From Desulfovibrio sp. (GTDB taxonomy: Bacteria > Desulfobacterota > Desulfovibrionia > Desulfovibrionales > Desulfovibrionaceae): 64,000 bases of DNA. The position numbers were made by a program, and so were the translations under genes. Location of the stretch: assembly GCA_030145055.1 (NCBI GenBank), contig JAQYWK010000002.1:434001-498000 (forward strand), given 5' to 3'. The notes beneath the pieces are model-generated. The model worked only from the letters and a program-made list of their open reading frames with translations. It was not told where the DNA came from and did no database searches. Below are positions 54,018-62,925 of the stretch, piece by piece; position 1 is the first letter of the stretch, and the number at the start of each line of letters is the position of its first letter.

Positions 54018-56585
54018 CTATTGAGCCCAATAAATAAGGCCAAGTGAATGAGGATCAAGAAGCAATTCATGATGAGGAAGAATTCTTACAGTATAACCGA
54101 ATCTCCCAGCCTCATCCGGCATAACTTCGCCCTGATAAAGATGCCAGCCTCTGCCCATATCTTTTTCAGGAGTCATTTTAACTGTTTGTCGACTTACAAA
54201 CACCCTATCCTGACTAATTGGTCCGGCATAGATTTCAACTTGTACATCTTTCGTGTCTAATCCGTTGAGGTAAACCTCAGCGCTTACTATAATAGGTTCC
54301 TGAACATAAATATCACAATGCGCTTCAGAAACAATATTTCTAATCTTTAGACTGGACCACTTAGTCATAAGCTCCATTCTCCAAGCGGCAAGATCTTTCG
54401 CGCCCTTGAAATCGGATTTAGACATGGTCTTATAGTTATTAAAAGCAGGTAAATAAGCTTTTTCAGTATAATCTTCAACCATACGGTTAGCATTGAATTC
54501 AGGCCCGAGTACACGCAGAGCAGCTTTAACCTTATTAACCCAGCTTCTAGGCAGGCTTCCATGTCCACGGTCATAAAAATCAGGAATAATGTCATTTTCC
54601 AAAACCTTATATAGAGTCTGACTTTCTACAAAATCCTGATACTCGTGATCATTGTAATCTTCACGTCTTCCAATTGCCCAGCCAAGACTATTATCAGCCA
54701 AGTACGCTTCATCCCACCATCCATCTGGAGTACTGAACTGGAGCACGCCATTTGCCATGGCTTTCATACCGCTGGTACCACAAGCTTCAAGAGGCCGTCT
54801 CGGTGTGTTCAGCCATACATCACAACCCTGAACCAGATAATTAGCCATTTTCATGTCATAATCTTCAAGGAAGACCATGCTCATGCGGCACTCTTCACGG
54901 CGGCAGAGTTGAATAAGATCCTGAATAAGTTTCTTACCTTCATTATCTTTAGGATGCGCCTTACCGGCAAAAATAAACTGCACCGGATGTCTGGTATCAG
55001 AAATAAGCTTGATTAATCTTTCCTTATCCCGAAGCAGTAGTCCTGCCCTCTTATAAGTAGCGAACCTACGTGCAAAACCGATGGTCAATGCTCTTGGGTC
55101 GAGAACCTCATCCGCAAGCTCAATCTCTTTTCTACGAGCTCCGATATTCAGCAATTGCTTACGAAGTCTTTTGCGGACGAAATCCACCAGACGTTCTCTA
55201 AGGCGCTCGTGCGTCCGCCAAAGTTCTGCATCAGGAATATTATCGATCTGATTCCATGTACGTACACAATCAGGATCTTCACGCCAGTTTGGGCCTAAGT
55301 AGCGATCGAAAAGGAGAGATATGTCATTCGCAACCCAAGTCGGCATATGCACACCATTGGTGATTGCCCCGATGGGTACATCTTCAACAGGATACTGAGG
55401 CCAGACTTTCTGCCACATATTTCTTGAAACATGCCCGTGCAACTTCGAAACTCCGTTATTAAAACGTGAAAGCTTCAGAGCGAGAACGGTCATACAGAAT
55501 TGTTCAGTATCATCACGAGGGTCTTCCCTTCCAAGAGCCATAAATACTTTAAAAGCAAGTCCCATAGTCTGGGCATAAGGCTCAAAGTAAGGACGCATCA
55601 AATCAGCAGGAAAACGATCATTACCGGCAGGCACAGGAGTATGTGTTGTAAAGATACTTGACGATGCAACCACCTCCATAGCAGCCTCAAAGGACAAATT
55701 ATGGTCAGTCATGAAAACTCTGATGCGCTCAAGTCCCGCAAAAGCGGAATGCCCTTCATTCATATGAATAACGCTTGGCTCAAGTCCGAGTGCAGCAATA
55801 GCTTTAACACCACCAACGCCAAGTAAAATTTCCTGCCACAATCTCATTTCAAGATCGCCACCATAAAGGCGCGCAGTGATAGCTTTAAAATGGGGGCTAT
55901 TTTCAGTAATATTAGTATCTAAAAGGTACAACGTGACTCGTCCAGCAACGGCTTTCCAAACTTTCACATGCAAAGTTTCGCCTTTCATCTTAAGGCTGAA
56001 CTTAACATCCTCCCCTTTATCATCTTTAGCTGCCTTAATGGGCATTTCTTCAAAGTCATGACTCGGGTAACGTTCCTGCTGCCAGCCATCCTGAGTCATG
56101 TACTGACGAAAATAGCCATGCTGGTAACAAATACCTATTCCAACCAAAGGAATATTTAAATCACTGGAGGATTTAAGGTGGTCACCAGCCAGAATTCCAA
56201 GTCCACCTGAATAAATAGGCAGACTGAGGCCAATACCGTATTCGAGGCTAAAATAAGCAACTACAGGCTCGCCCTTTGTTGCCCCTTCAAATTGATATGA
56301 GCAGCTTTCCCTGGCGAGATATTTCTTTTGAATTCTTACAGCCTCATTTAGCCGCTGAATAAAAAAGTCGTCCGTTGCAAGTTCTTCAAGTTGCTGTTGT
56401 GGTAGATTATTCAGAAAAGCAACCGGATTCTGCTGACAATCTCGCCACAAATTATGATCTATGGATGAAAAAATACTAGAAATATCGTTATTCCAAACAA
56501 ATAAAAAATTATATGCAAGATCCCAAAGCACATCTAATTTTTTGGGCAGACGGGGAACAACACTATATACTCTAAGCGGTTGCAT
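54018..56585 (-). CDS. glgP: alpha-glucan (glycogen/maltodextrin) phosphorylase
   Basis: An 855-residue enzyme with an N-terminal DUF3417-like domain (LWDLAYNFLFVWNND) and the phosphorylase core: AYFSLEYGIGLSLPIYSGGLGILAGDHLKS, MNEGHSAFAGLERIRV and the PLP site TPRRPLEACGTSGMKA. The lysine in SGMKA holds pyridoxal phosphate. It degrades glycogen or maltodextrin to glucose-1-phosphate. Family GT35, the shorter bacterial type. No other glg gene is present in the window. Confidence 0.95.
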   Translation of the reverse strand: MQPLRVYSVVPRLPKKLDVLWDLAYNFLFVWNNDISSIFSSIDHNLWRDCQQNPVAFLNNLPQQQLEELATDDFFIQRLNEAVRIQKKYLARESCSYQFEGATKGEPVVAYFSLEYGIGLSLPIYSGGLGILAGDHLKSSSDLNIPLVGIGICYQHGYFRQYMTQDGWQQERYPSHDFEEMPIKAAKDDKGEDVKFSLKMKGETLHVKVWKAVAGRVTLYLLDTNITENSPHFKAITARLYGGDLEMRLWQEILLGVGGVKAIAALGLEPSVIHMNEGHSAFAGLERIRVFMTDHNLSFEAAMEVVASSSIFTTHTPVPAGNDRFPADLMRPYFEPYAQTMGLAFKVFMALGREDPRDDTEQFCMTVLALKLSRFNNGVSKLHGHVSRNMWQKVWPQYPVEDVPIGAITNGVHMPTWVANDISLLFDRYLGPNWREDPDCVRTWNQIDNIPDAELWRTHERLRERLVDFVRKRLRKQLLNIGARRKEIELADEVLDPRALTIGFARRFATYKRAGLLLRDKERLIKLISDTRHPVQFIFAGKAHPKDNEGKKLIQDLIQLCRREECRMSMVFLEDYDMKMANYLVQGCDVWLNTPRRPLEACGTSGMKAMANGVLQFSTPDGWWDEAYLADNSLGWAIGRREDYNDHEYQDFVESQTLYKVLENDIIPDFYDRGHGSLPRSWVNKVKAALRVLGPEFNANRMVEDYTEKAYLPAFNNYKTMSKSDFKGAKDLAAWRMELMTKWSSLKIRNIVSEAHCDIYVQEPIIVSAEVYLNGLDTKDVQVEIYAGPISQDRVFVSRQTVKMTPEKDMGRGWHLYQGEVMPDEAGRFGYTVRILPHHELLLDPHSLGLIYWAQ

Positions 56586-56790
56586 GCTTATCTCCTTAGC
56601 TAATATACAAATTTGGCGAGACTGGAATTAACATATCAGAAAACCTAAACCTTATACACTTATTTTTATTATTTGCACTATTCAGATTAATTTTTCAAGA
56701 CCAATCATTAATAATTATGTGAGAAAGTTGACATGAAGAACTTGTAAGAGCATTCTCCACCATTCGAATATTTCTAAAAGGGAAACATTG

Positions 56791-57264
56791 ATGACTACCT
56801 CAATCACAAATTCTATCGAAGTTAAAGTTAAATTCCTGAGTGACATCGCGAGTGAAAGCGGCATGGACTATTCTACGCCTAATTCTGCAGGAATAGACCT
56901 TAGAGCGTGCATGGATCCTGAGTTTATAGAAATTAAACCAGGTGAAAGGTTTGCCTTTCCCGCAGGGATTGCAATCGAGATCATGGCGCAAGGTATCGCA
57001 GGATTCATTTACTCTCGCAGCGGACTTGGCACAAAGGACGGCCTCACAGTCAGTCAGGGCGTTGGTGTCATCGATCCTGATTATCGCGGAGAGATTAAAG
57101 TTTCACTACTAAACACATCCGATAGCGTGCGACGAATTGAGCGCGGACAGCGCATAGCACAATTAGTTTTCATGCCTTATTACCATGCCACCATTATCCC
57201 CTGCAAAGAACTGTCTTCAACAGAACGCGGCGCAGGTGGTTTCGGTCACACTGGTAAAAAATAA
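56791..57264 (+). CDS. dut: deoxyuridine 5'-triphosphate nucleotidohydrolase
   Basis: A 157-residue trimeric dUTPase. The five motifs are visible: AGIDLRA, SRSGLGTKDG, GVIDPDYRGEIKV, RGQRIAQLVF and RGAGGFGHTGK. It hydrolyses dUTP to dUMP, preventing uracil in DNA. ATG at 56791 has AAGGGA upstream. argD follows 30 bases later. Confidence 0.95.
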   Translation: MTTSITNSIEVKVKFLSDIASESGMDYSTPNSAGIDLRACMDPEFIEIKPGERFAFPAGIAIEIMAQGIAGFIYSRSGLGTKDGLTVSQGVGVIDPDYRGEIKVSLLNTSDSVRRIERGQRIAQLVFMPYYHATIIPCKELSSTERGAGGFGHTGKK

Positions 57265-57294
57265 ATTTCATACCGATAAATAAATGGAAATGTC

Positions 57295-58497
57295 ATGACA
57301 AAATATGAATCTCTCGTCGAAAAGAATAATAAATCTATCTGTAATACTTACGGCAGATATCCCGTTGATGTAACCAGAGCAAAAGGTAGCAGGCTTTGGG
57401 ATCTCGCTGGTCGTGAATATATTGACCTTCTATCCGGCATCTCTGTAGTCAACATCGGCCATTGCCGTGATGACCTTGCAGACGTGATGGCTGAGCAGGC
57501 CCGCAAACTTGTACAGGTGAGCAATCTTTTCTATCAGGAAGAACAAGTTGAGTGCGCTGAAAAGCTTCTCGCCACATGTGGTGCAGACAAGGTTTTCTTT
57601 TCCAACTCTGGAGCCGAAGCAAACGAAGCGGCAATTAAACTTGCAAGACGTTACATGCGGACTTTTAAAGAAAGAGACGCCTACGAGATTATTACTCTCG
57701 AAGGATCTTTCCACGGCAGAACACTCGCAACTCTAACCGCAACAGGTCAAACAGGCCCCATCAAAGACGGGTTCGGACCGCTCCCGGAAGGCTTTTCTTA
57801 TGTGCCTGTAAATGACATTGAAGCTCTCGCGTCAGCAGTAAGCGGTAAAACAGCCGCAATCATGATTGAGATGGTTCAAGGTGAAGGCGGTATCAAGCCA
57901 CTGAATCAGGATTATGTAGACTCCATCGTCGCTCTAACAAAAGAAAAAGACATACTGCTGATTGTTGATGAAGTTCAATCAGGACTTTGCCGGACTGGTA
58001 GATGGTGGGCACATCAGCATTACGGAATCACTCCTGACATTTTCACTTCTGCCAAAGCTCTTGCAAATGGACTCCCCATGGGCGCCATGCTTGCAACTGA
58101 TGAAGCGGCAAAAGGGTTCACCCCTGGTTCCCATGCCACCACTTTTGGTGGCGGCGCACTGGTTTCCAAAGTTTCATCAAAAGTTCTCGATATCATGACC
58201 GAGGATAAACTTGATGAACGTGCAGCAGAACTAGGCGCATTTTTCATGGGTGAAGCAAACAAAATGAAAGATAAATATCCCGGCAAAATTAATTCCGTCA
58301 GAGGTCTCGGCCTGATGCTCGGAGTTGAACTGGGATTTGACGGTAATGAGATATTTACTAAGCTTCGTGATAAAGGATTTATCCTCAATCTCACCAAGGG
58401 GACGATTTTAAGACTCCTGCCAGCCCTCACAATTGATAAGCAGGACCTTGTCGCATTCCTTGATGCTTTGGACTCCATGCTTGCGGAAATGGCTTAA
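57295..58497 (+). CDS. argD: acetylornithine aminotransferase (class III PLP)
   Basis: A 400-residue aminotransferase of class III: FFSNSGAEANEAAIKLAR, GSFHGRT, IVDEVQSGLCRTGRWWAHQHYG and ALANGLPMGAML (Lys in SAKALANG binds PLP). The size and motifs fit N-acetylornithine aminotransferase, which makes acetylornithine in arginine synthesis; succinyldiaminopimelate activity is also common. It is in a run with dut. Confidence 0.9.
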   Translation: MTKYESLVEKNNKSICNTYGRYPVDVTRAKGSRLWDLAGREYIDLLSGISVVNIGHCRDDLADVMAEQARKLVQVSNLFYQEEQVECAEKLLATCGADKVFFSNSGAEANEAAIKLARRYMRTFKERDAYEIITLEGSFHGRTLATLTATGQTGPIKDGFGPLPEGFSYVPVNDIEALASAVSGKTAAIMIEMVQGEGGIKPLNQDYVDSIVALTKEKDILLIVDEVQSGLCRTGRWWAHQHYGITPDIFTSAKALANGLPMGAMLATDEAAKGFTPGSHATTFGGGALVSKVSSKVLDIMTEDKLDERAAELGAFFMGEANKMKDKYPGKINSVRGLGLMLGVELGFDGNEIFTKLRDKGFILNLTKGTILRLLPALTIDKQDLVAFLDALDSMLAEMA

Positions 58498-58557
58498 CCA
58501 CCAATCTACCCAAACTTATCTTTATAGTATAGACTAGAAAAAAATGGAGAGACAGTT

Positions 58558-58767
58558 ATGGATACGGTAGCATTATCCTCCCCAGTAGAAGGCGGAGTTC
58601 AGGATACGAGCATTACGCCTGTTGCTCAAACAGAGCGACCTGAGCATGTTGCAAATGACATGAGCGATGTTGCGCTTAGAGCACATGAAGCCGACCTTGA
58701 TAGAAGTGCATCAGCAACTTTAAGCAGGTTAACAGGTAAGGGTTCTCTCATTGATAAATTGGTTTAA
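58558..58767 (+). CDS. small hypothetical protein, 69 residues
   Basis: RBS GGAGAG lies seven bases before ATG. The product is polar, with Ala/Asp-rich helical character and the end LTGKGSLIDKLV; no membrane segment or cysteine is present. It is flanked by argD and a strong terminator. Not recognised; the good ribosome site makes it likely to be expressed. Confidence 0.6.
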   Translation: MDTVALSSPVEGGVQDTSITPVAQTERPEHVANDMSDVALRAHEADLDRSASATLSRLTGKGSLIDKLV

Positions 58768-58784
58768 CAACCTATCTAAATCAA

Positions 58785-58835
58785 AAGCCCAATAATCACG
58801 TGCTGTTTTGTGCGTGACTATTGGGGCTTTTTTTT
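58785..58835 (+). terminator. terminator after the 69-residue gene
   Basis: AGCCCAATAATCACG pairs with CGTGACTATTGGGGCT, followed by TTTTTTTT. Confidence 0.9.
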
Positions 58836-58869
58836 AATAAAATTTCAACACACATTAATAAGGCTGACA

Positions 58870-59742
58870 ATGTCTAAACTTCTCAAAATTCAATTTACGC
58901 TCCCTGAAACTGAAATGGACGAATGTCAGGTTTACCTATCCGGAAGAGTTGCGCATGGTTGGGAAGAAAAACCGCTCGACGATGATTCTATATTTTACAC
59001 AATCCACTTAGAAGACCACCCTCTTGGGACTGAGATAGTCGCTGAGATTCAAAAACGCTGGCCGGATGGCGGATGCATCGGTGAAGAAATTGAAGATGAG
59101 AATTGGGGACTTGCTTGGAAAGAATTTTTTATTCCTGTCGTGTGCGGAGACATGTTTGAGATACTCCCACCATGGCTAATGGAGAAGAAGACCGAAGGAC
59201 TGACTCAGATTATCATCGAGCCTAAAATGGCCTTTGGAACTGGTGGGCACCCTACCACTGCGCTTTGTCTTGAACTTATCAGCAAACTTTCCCGCGAAGG
59301 AAAGCTTAATCCTGAAATGTCCTTTTTCGATCTCGGAACGGGTTCCGCGATCCTATCCATAGCCCTTGCCAAGCTAGGCCTTAAAGGTACAGGCGTGGAT
59401 ATTGATCCACAGTCTATCGTTTGCGCTCTGGAGAACATGCAGAATAACGATGTTGAGAAAGACATAACTCTTGCGGTAGGCAGTGCGGATTGTATTGACC
59501 CTAACCTGAAATATGACCTTGTTGTCGCCAATATTCTGTCCGGACCGCTAATTGAACTTTCACCGGATGTTATCGGCAGGCTAAAAGAAAATTCAATCCT
59601 TATTCTATCAGGTATACTGAGCGAACAGGCTGAAAATGTAGCGAAAGCATACATCACCAAGGGATTGCCAGCTCCGGAAATTTTCATAGATGGCGAATGG
59701 GCAGGACTACTATGGGAAAACACTGGCGCTACCGATAGCTAG
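58870..59742 (+). CDS. prmA: ribosomal protein L11 methyltransferase
   Basis: A 290-residue SAM-dependent methyltransferase. Motifs: EPKMAFGTGGHPTTALCLEL, FDLGTGSAILSIALAKLG, GVDIDPQSIVCALEN and VVANILSGPLIELSPDV. It trimethylates ribosomal protein L11. The start at 58870 (AAGG upstream) gives the usual N-terminal domain; the longer frame is rejected. It opens a run with the following glycosylase and envelope genes. Confidence 0.92.
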   Translation: MSKLLKIQFTLPETEMDECQVYLSGRVAHGWEEKPLDDDSIFYTIHLEDHPLGTEIVAEIQKRWPDGGCIGEEIEDENWGLAWKEFFIPVVCGDMFEILPPWLMEKKTEGLTQIIIEPKMAFGTGGHPTTALCLELISKLSREGKLNPEMSFFDLGTGSAILSIALAKLGLKGTGVDIDPQSIVCALENMQNNDVEKDITLAVGSADCIDPNLKYDLVVANILSGPLIELSPDVIGRLKENSILILSGILSEQAENVAKAYITKGLPAPEIFIDGEWAGLLWENTGATDS

Positions 59743-59783
59743 AACTCAGCTAACACACTCAAACAGGCTAAAAGTAAGTTAAT

Positions 59784-60437
59784 ATGAACAGAGAAGCCCT
59801 TCTCATGGACTACTACGAGACATTGTCGTCGGCATTGGGTCCATCCCATTGGTGGCCCGGAGAAACGCCCTTTGAAATAGCGGTCGGGGCTATACTTGTT
59901 CAGAATACAAACTGGAAGAATGTAGAGAAAGCAATAACAAATCTTAAGACAAACAATGCGCTGACAGTTCAGGGAATGAGAAATTATTCCATTAACGAGC
60001 TACAGGATATGATAAAGCCTTCTGGCTTTTTCCGCATAAAATCCGAACGCTTGTTAAACTTTCTTAATTTTCTTGAAGAGAATTCAGCAGAATGCGTCAC
60101 GGATTTATGCGAATTTGAGACCTCCCAGCTTCGTGAAATGCTTCTTTCCGTCAAAGGGATAGGGCCTGAAACAGCCGATTCCATACTGCTTTACGCGCTG
60201 GAAAAACCTTCATTTGTGGTAGATGCTTACACACGCAGGATTTTTAATAGACATATGCTCATTCACGAGGATATTGATTATCACGAACTTCAAAGTTTTT
60301 TCGCTGATGTACTGACAGAAGATGTTCAGCTTTTCAACGAATTCCACGCTCTTCTGGTAAAAACGGCTAAAGAGTGGTGCAAAAAGACTAACCCCAATTG
60401 TGAAAAATGCCCTCTTGGCAAATTTCTTCAAAGCTGA
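59784..60437 (+). CDS. HhH-GPD DNA glycosylase, MagIII-like
   Basis: A 217-residue endonuclease III-like glycosylase. LVQNTNWKNVEKAI and LLSVKGIGPETADSILLYALEKPSFVVDAYTRRIF show the HhH and catalytic aspartate. A glutamate replaces the catalytic lysine of Nth (GPETAD), as in 3-methyladenine DNA glycosylase III. The C-terminus has CKKTNPNCEKCP but lacks the fourth iron-sulfur cysteine. Confidence 0.82.
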   Translation: MNREALLMDYYETLSSALGPSHWWPGETPFEIAVGAILVQNTNWKNVEKAITNLKTNNALTVQGMRNYSINELQDMIKPSGFFRIKSERLLNFLNFLEENSAECVTDLCEFETSQLREMLLSVKGIGPETADSILLYALEKPSFVVDAYTRRIFNRHMLIHEDIDYHELQSFFADVLTEDVQLFNEFHALLVKTAKEWCKKTNPNCEKCPLGKFLQS

Positions 60438-60450
60438 ACTAACAGGTAAT

Positions 60451-61581
60451 ATGCGTAAAGTTTCTCTTCGCCCCGTGCTGTTCATCTTAGCAGCCATCAT
60501 ATTTCTGTTCCCGCTATTCGCGACATCTTCGCAGGCGGAAAGCTCTGCTGTGGGCAGAATTCGTGAAGAAATTAAAGATCAAAAGCAAAGTATCAAAAAG
60601 CAAAAACAGGTTCTGCTGAAACTAACTCGCAAAGAACGGGAAATTTTCGGTGAACTGGCCGCGGTTGAAGACAACATTACCGACGTTGAACGTACGCTGT
60701 TTCGTAGCGAAGACGACCATGCTAAAATTGTTGAAGATGAAGAAGCTGCGAAGTTAGAGCAGGAAGTTCTTCAAGATGAGCTTGAAATAATAGTTAGCAA
60801 TTTAAAGGTAATGCTTACCAAATTATGGCCGATTCATTCACGCAAACTTGAAAACACGTTCGGCTCTCTAGAAGACTGGGAAGGTTCAGACCGCAATTTT
60901 GTATGGCTTGCGTCCATTTATAAGGATGCCAAAAAAGAACTAACCAGAGCAGAAGAAAAAGCAAAAATGATTTCAGACAATCTTGAAGTTCAGGCTGAAC
61001 TTCGAGTTAAAGCTGAAAAGAAAATGGATGAGATAAACAAGACAAAAGACATACTTCTAAAGGATAAGCTCAAACTTCTTTCAGGTATAAGAAGCATCAG
61101 ATCCATGAAACTCAGCCGAGAACAAGAGTTGAAAGGTCTTCTTGATACAATTAACAAACTGAATTACAAACTAAAAAGTCTCACCAGCAAAAAGATTCTG
61201 AACTTTCAAGGTTCACTACCGAATCCTTGCGATGGAAAGGTTAAAATTAGGTTTAAACCTTTTGCCAAACCACCTGTCCGAGGCATTGGCTACAAGACAA
61301 ATGGCAACGTTAACGTCAACTCGATCTTCTGGGGTAAAGTTGTTCATAACGACACTCTTAGAGGATTTGGACGTGTTGTCATCATATACCACGGGTACGA
61401 TTATTATTCCTTGTATGCTTATTTAGCTGAAAGCTTCGTTAAAACCGGGCAGGAAGTTGAAAAAGATGAAATTATTGGAAAAACCGGATACTACCCTAAC
61501 TTGAAAGATACCGGATTATATTTTGAATTGCGTTTTCACCAGAAACCCGTTAATCCGCAAAAATGGCTTTCTAAACAATAA
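60451..61581 (+). CDS. EnvC-like murein hydrolase activator
   Basis: A 376-residue exported protein: signal peptide ending SSQAES, a long coiled coil (residues 35-250) and a degenerate LytM/M23 domain at the C-terminus. The zinc ligands of active M23 peptidases are replaced (YAYLA in place of YAHL; LYFELR in place of LHFE), as in EnvC, which activates amidases rather than cutting peptidoglycan. ATG at 60451 follows AACAGG. It precedes ctpA by 49 bases. Confidence 0.88.
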   Translation: MRKVSLRPVLFILAAIIFLFPLFATSSQAESSAVGRIREEIKDQKQSIKKQKQVLLKLTRKEREIFGELAAVEDNITDVERTLFRSEDDHAKIVEDEEAAKLEQEVLQDELEIIVSNLKVMLTKLWPIHSRKLENTFGSLEDWEGSDRNFVWLASIYKDAKKELTRAEEKAKMISDNLEVQAELRVKAEKKMDEINKTKDILLKDKLKLLSGIRSIRSMKLSREQELKGLLDTINKLNYKLKSLTSKKILNFQGSLPNPCDGKVKIRFKPFAKPPVRGIGYKTNGNVNVNSIFWGKVVHNDTLRGFGRVVIIYHGYDYYSLYAYLAESFVKTGQEVEKDEIIGKTGYYPNLKDTGLYFELRFHQKPVNPQKWLSKQ

Positions 61582-61630
61582 TTAGTAATAACTTTAGCAA
61601 TATACAGCAATGACCAAGCTGGAGGAACAA

Positions 61631-62908
61631 ATGAAAAAAACTTTATGGATGATAGCCATAATCTGCCTTTTAGTAATTTCTGCTGCACCGCAGCCAACTG
61701 AAGCAGTTGATGATGCACGCTTCAAACCTTTACGCAGATTCAGCCAAGTTTTAGACTTAGTTGAACATAACTACGTAAAAGATATTTCTCGCAAAGAGCT
61801 TGTTGATGATGCGGTAAAAGGCATGCTCGAGCAGCTTGACCCGCATTCTACATTTCTTTCAGCCGAAGACTTCAAAGAAATGCAGGAAGCAACAAGCGGC
61901 GCATTCAGTGGCATCGGCATCGAAATCAGCCTTGAAAAAGGCCGCTTAACTGTAATCTCTCCAATTGAAGATACTCCCGCATATAAGGCAGGACTTCAAG
62001 CAGGCGACTTAATCCTTGAAATTGACGGGACTCCAACTCAGTCGATTACCCTGATGGAAGCTGTTAGCAAAATCAGAGGAAAACGTGGAACGGATGTCAT
62101 CCTTACCATCCTTCATAAAGATGACAACAAACCGGTTAAAGTCACCATCACCCGCGACTCTATCAAGATCAAAAGTGTAAAAAATCAGGAACTTGAAAAA
62201 GGCTACCTATACCTCAGACTTACCCGCTTCAGTGAAAACACTACAAGCGAAATGCTTAAGGCTCTTAATAATTACAAAAAATCTAATGAGCTAAAAGGAA
62301 TCGTTCTGGATTTACGAAATAATCCTGGCGGACTTCTTACTCAGGCAGCCTCAGTAGCAGATGCCTTTATCGACAAAGGGATCCTCGTTTACATCGAAGG
62401 TCGTGATAAAAATAGTAGAAAAGACTTCATGGCGGAAGGTAACGCAGGATTTGCTGACGTTCCTATCGTAACGCTCATCAATGCTGGTTCTGCTTCTGCT
62501 TCAGAAATCGTAGCCGGAGCACTGAAAGATCATAATAGATCGCTTCTCGTAGGTGAGCGTACATTTGGTAAGGGTTCAGTACAGACCATAATCCCGATGA
62601 CTGATGGGTCAGGAATTAAACTGACTACAGCTCTCTACTACACCCCGAGTGGTCGCTCCATTCAGGCTGAAGGAATTGACCCTGACATCATATATCCGTT
62701 CATTCCGCCTTCCAAGGATGAGAAAGACGACCGCTTCATTGTCCGTGAACAGGACTTGTCCAGACATCTTGAAAATAACGGTGACAAGAAATCCGGTAAA
62801 GATGCGGAACAGGACGATAAGGCACTAAAAATGCTTGAAAGAGACAACCAGATCAGACTGAGTCTCCAGTTGGTGAAGCAGCTCCCGCGTTTAAAAGAAA
62901 TTAAATAG
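61631..62908 (+). CDS. ctpA: carboxy-terminal processing protease (S41)
   Basis: A 425-residue protease with signal peptide (IICLLVISAAPQP) and an N-terminal segment, PDZ domain (IGIEISLEKGRLTVISPIEDTPAYKAGLQAGD) and S41 core with catalytic serine in NAGSASASEIVAGALKD and lysine in TFGKGSVQTI. It trims C-termini of periplasmic proteins. ATG at 61631 follows GGAGG. In this context it follows EnvC, forming a conserved envelope operon. Confidence 0.93.
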   Translation: MKKTLWMIAIICLLVISAAPQPTEAVDDARFKPLRRFSQVLDLVEHNYVKDISRKELVDDAVKGMLEQLDPHSTFLSAEDFKEMQEATSGAFSGIGIEISLEKGRLTVISPIEDTPAYKAGLQAGDLILEIDGTPTQSITLMEAVSKIRGKRGTDVILTILHKDDNKPVKVTITRDSIKIKSVKNQELEKGYLYLRLTRFSENTTSEMLKALNNYKKSNELKGIVLDLRNNPGGLLTQAASVADAFIDKGILVYIEGRDKNSRKDFMAEGNAGFADVPIVTLINAGSASASEIVAGALKDHNRSLLVGERTFGKGSVQTIIPMTDGSGIKLTTALYYTPSGRSIQAEGIDPDIIYPFIPPSKDEKDDRFIVREQDLSRHLENNGDKKSGKDAEQDDKALKMLERDNQIRLSLQLVKQLPRLKEIK

Positions 62909-62925
62909 TATTAGGATAAACTGAA

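Noticed and set aside
60451-61581. Degenerate M23 domain as a novel inactive peptidase
   Set aside because: Loss of zinc ligands is normal in EnvC-type activators, so it is not unusual.
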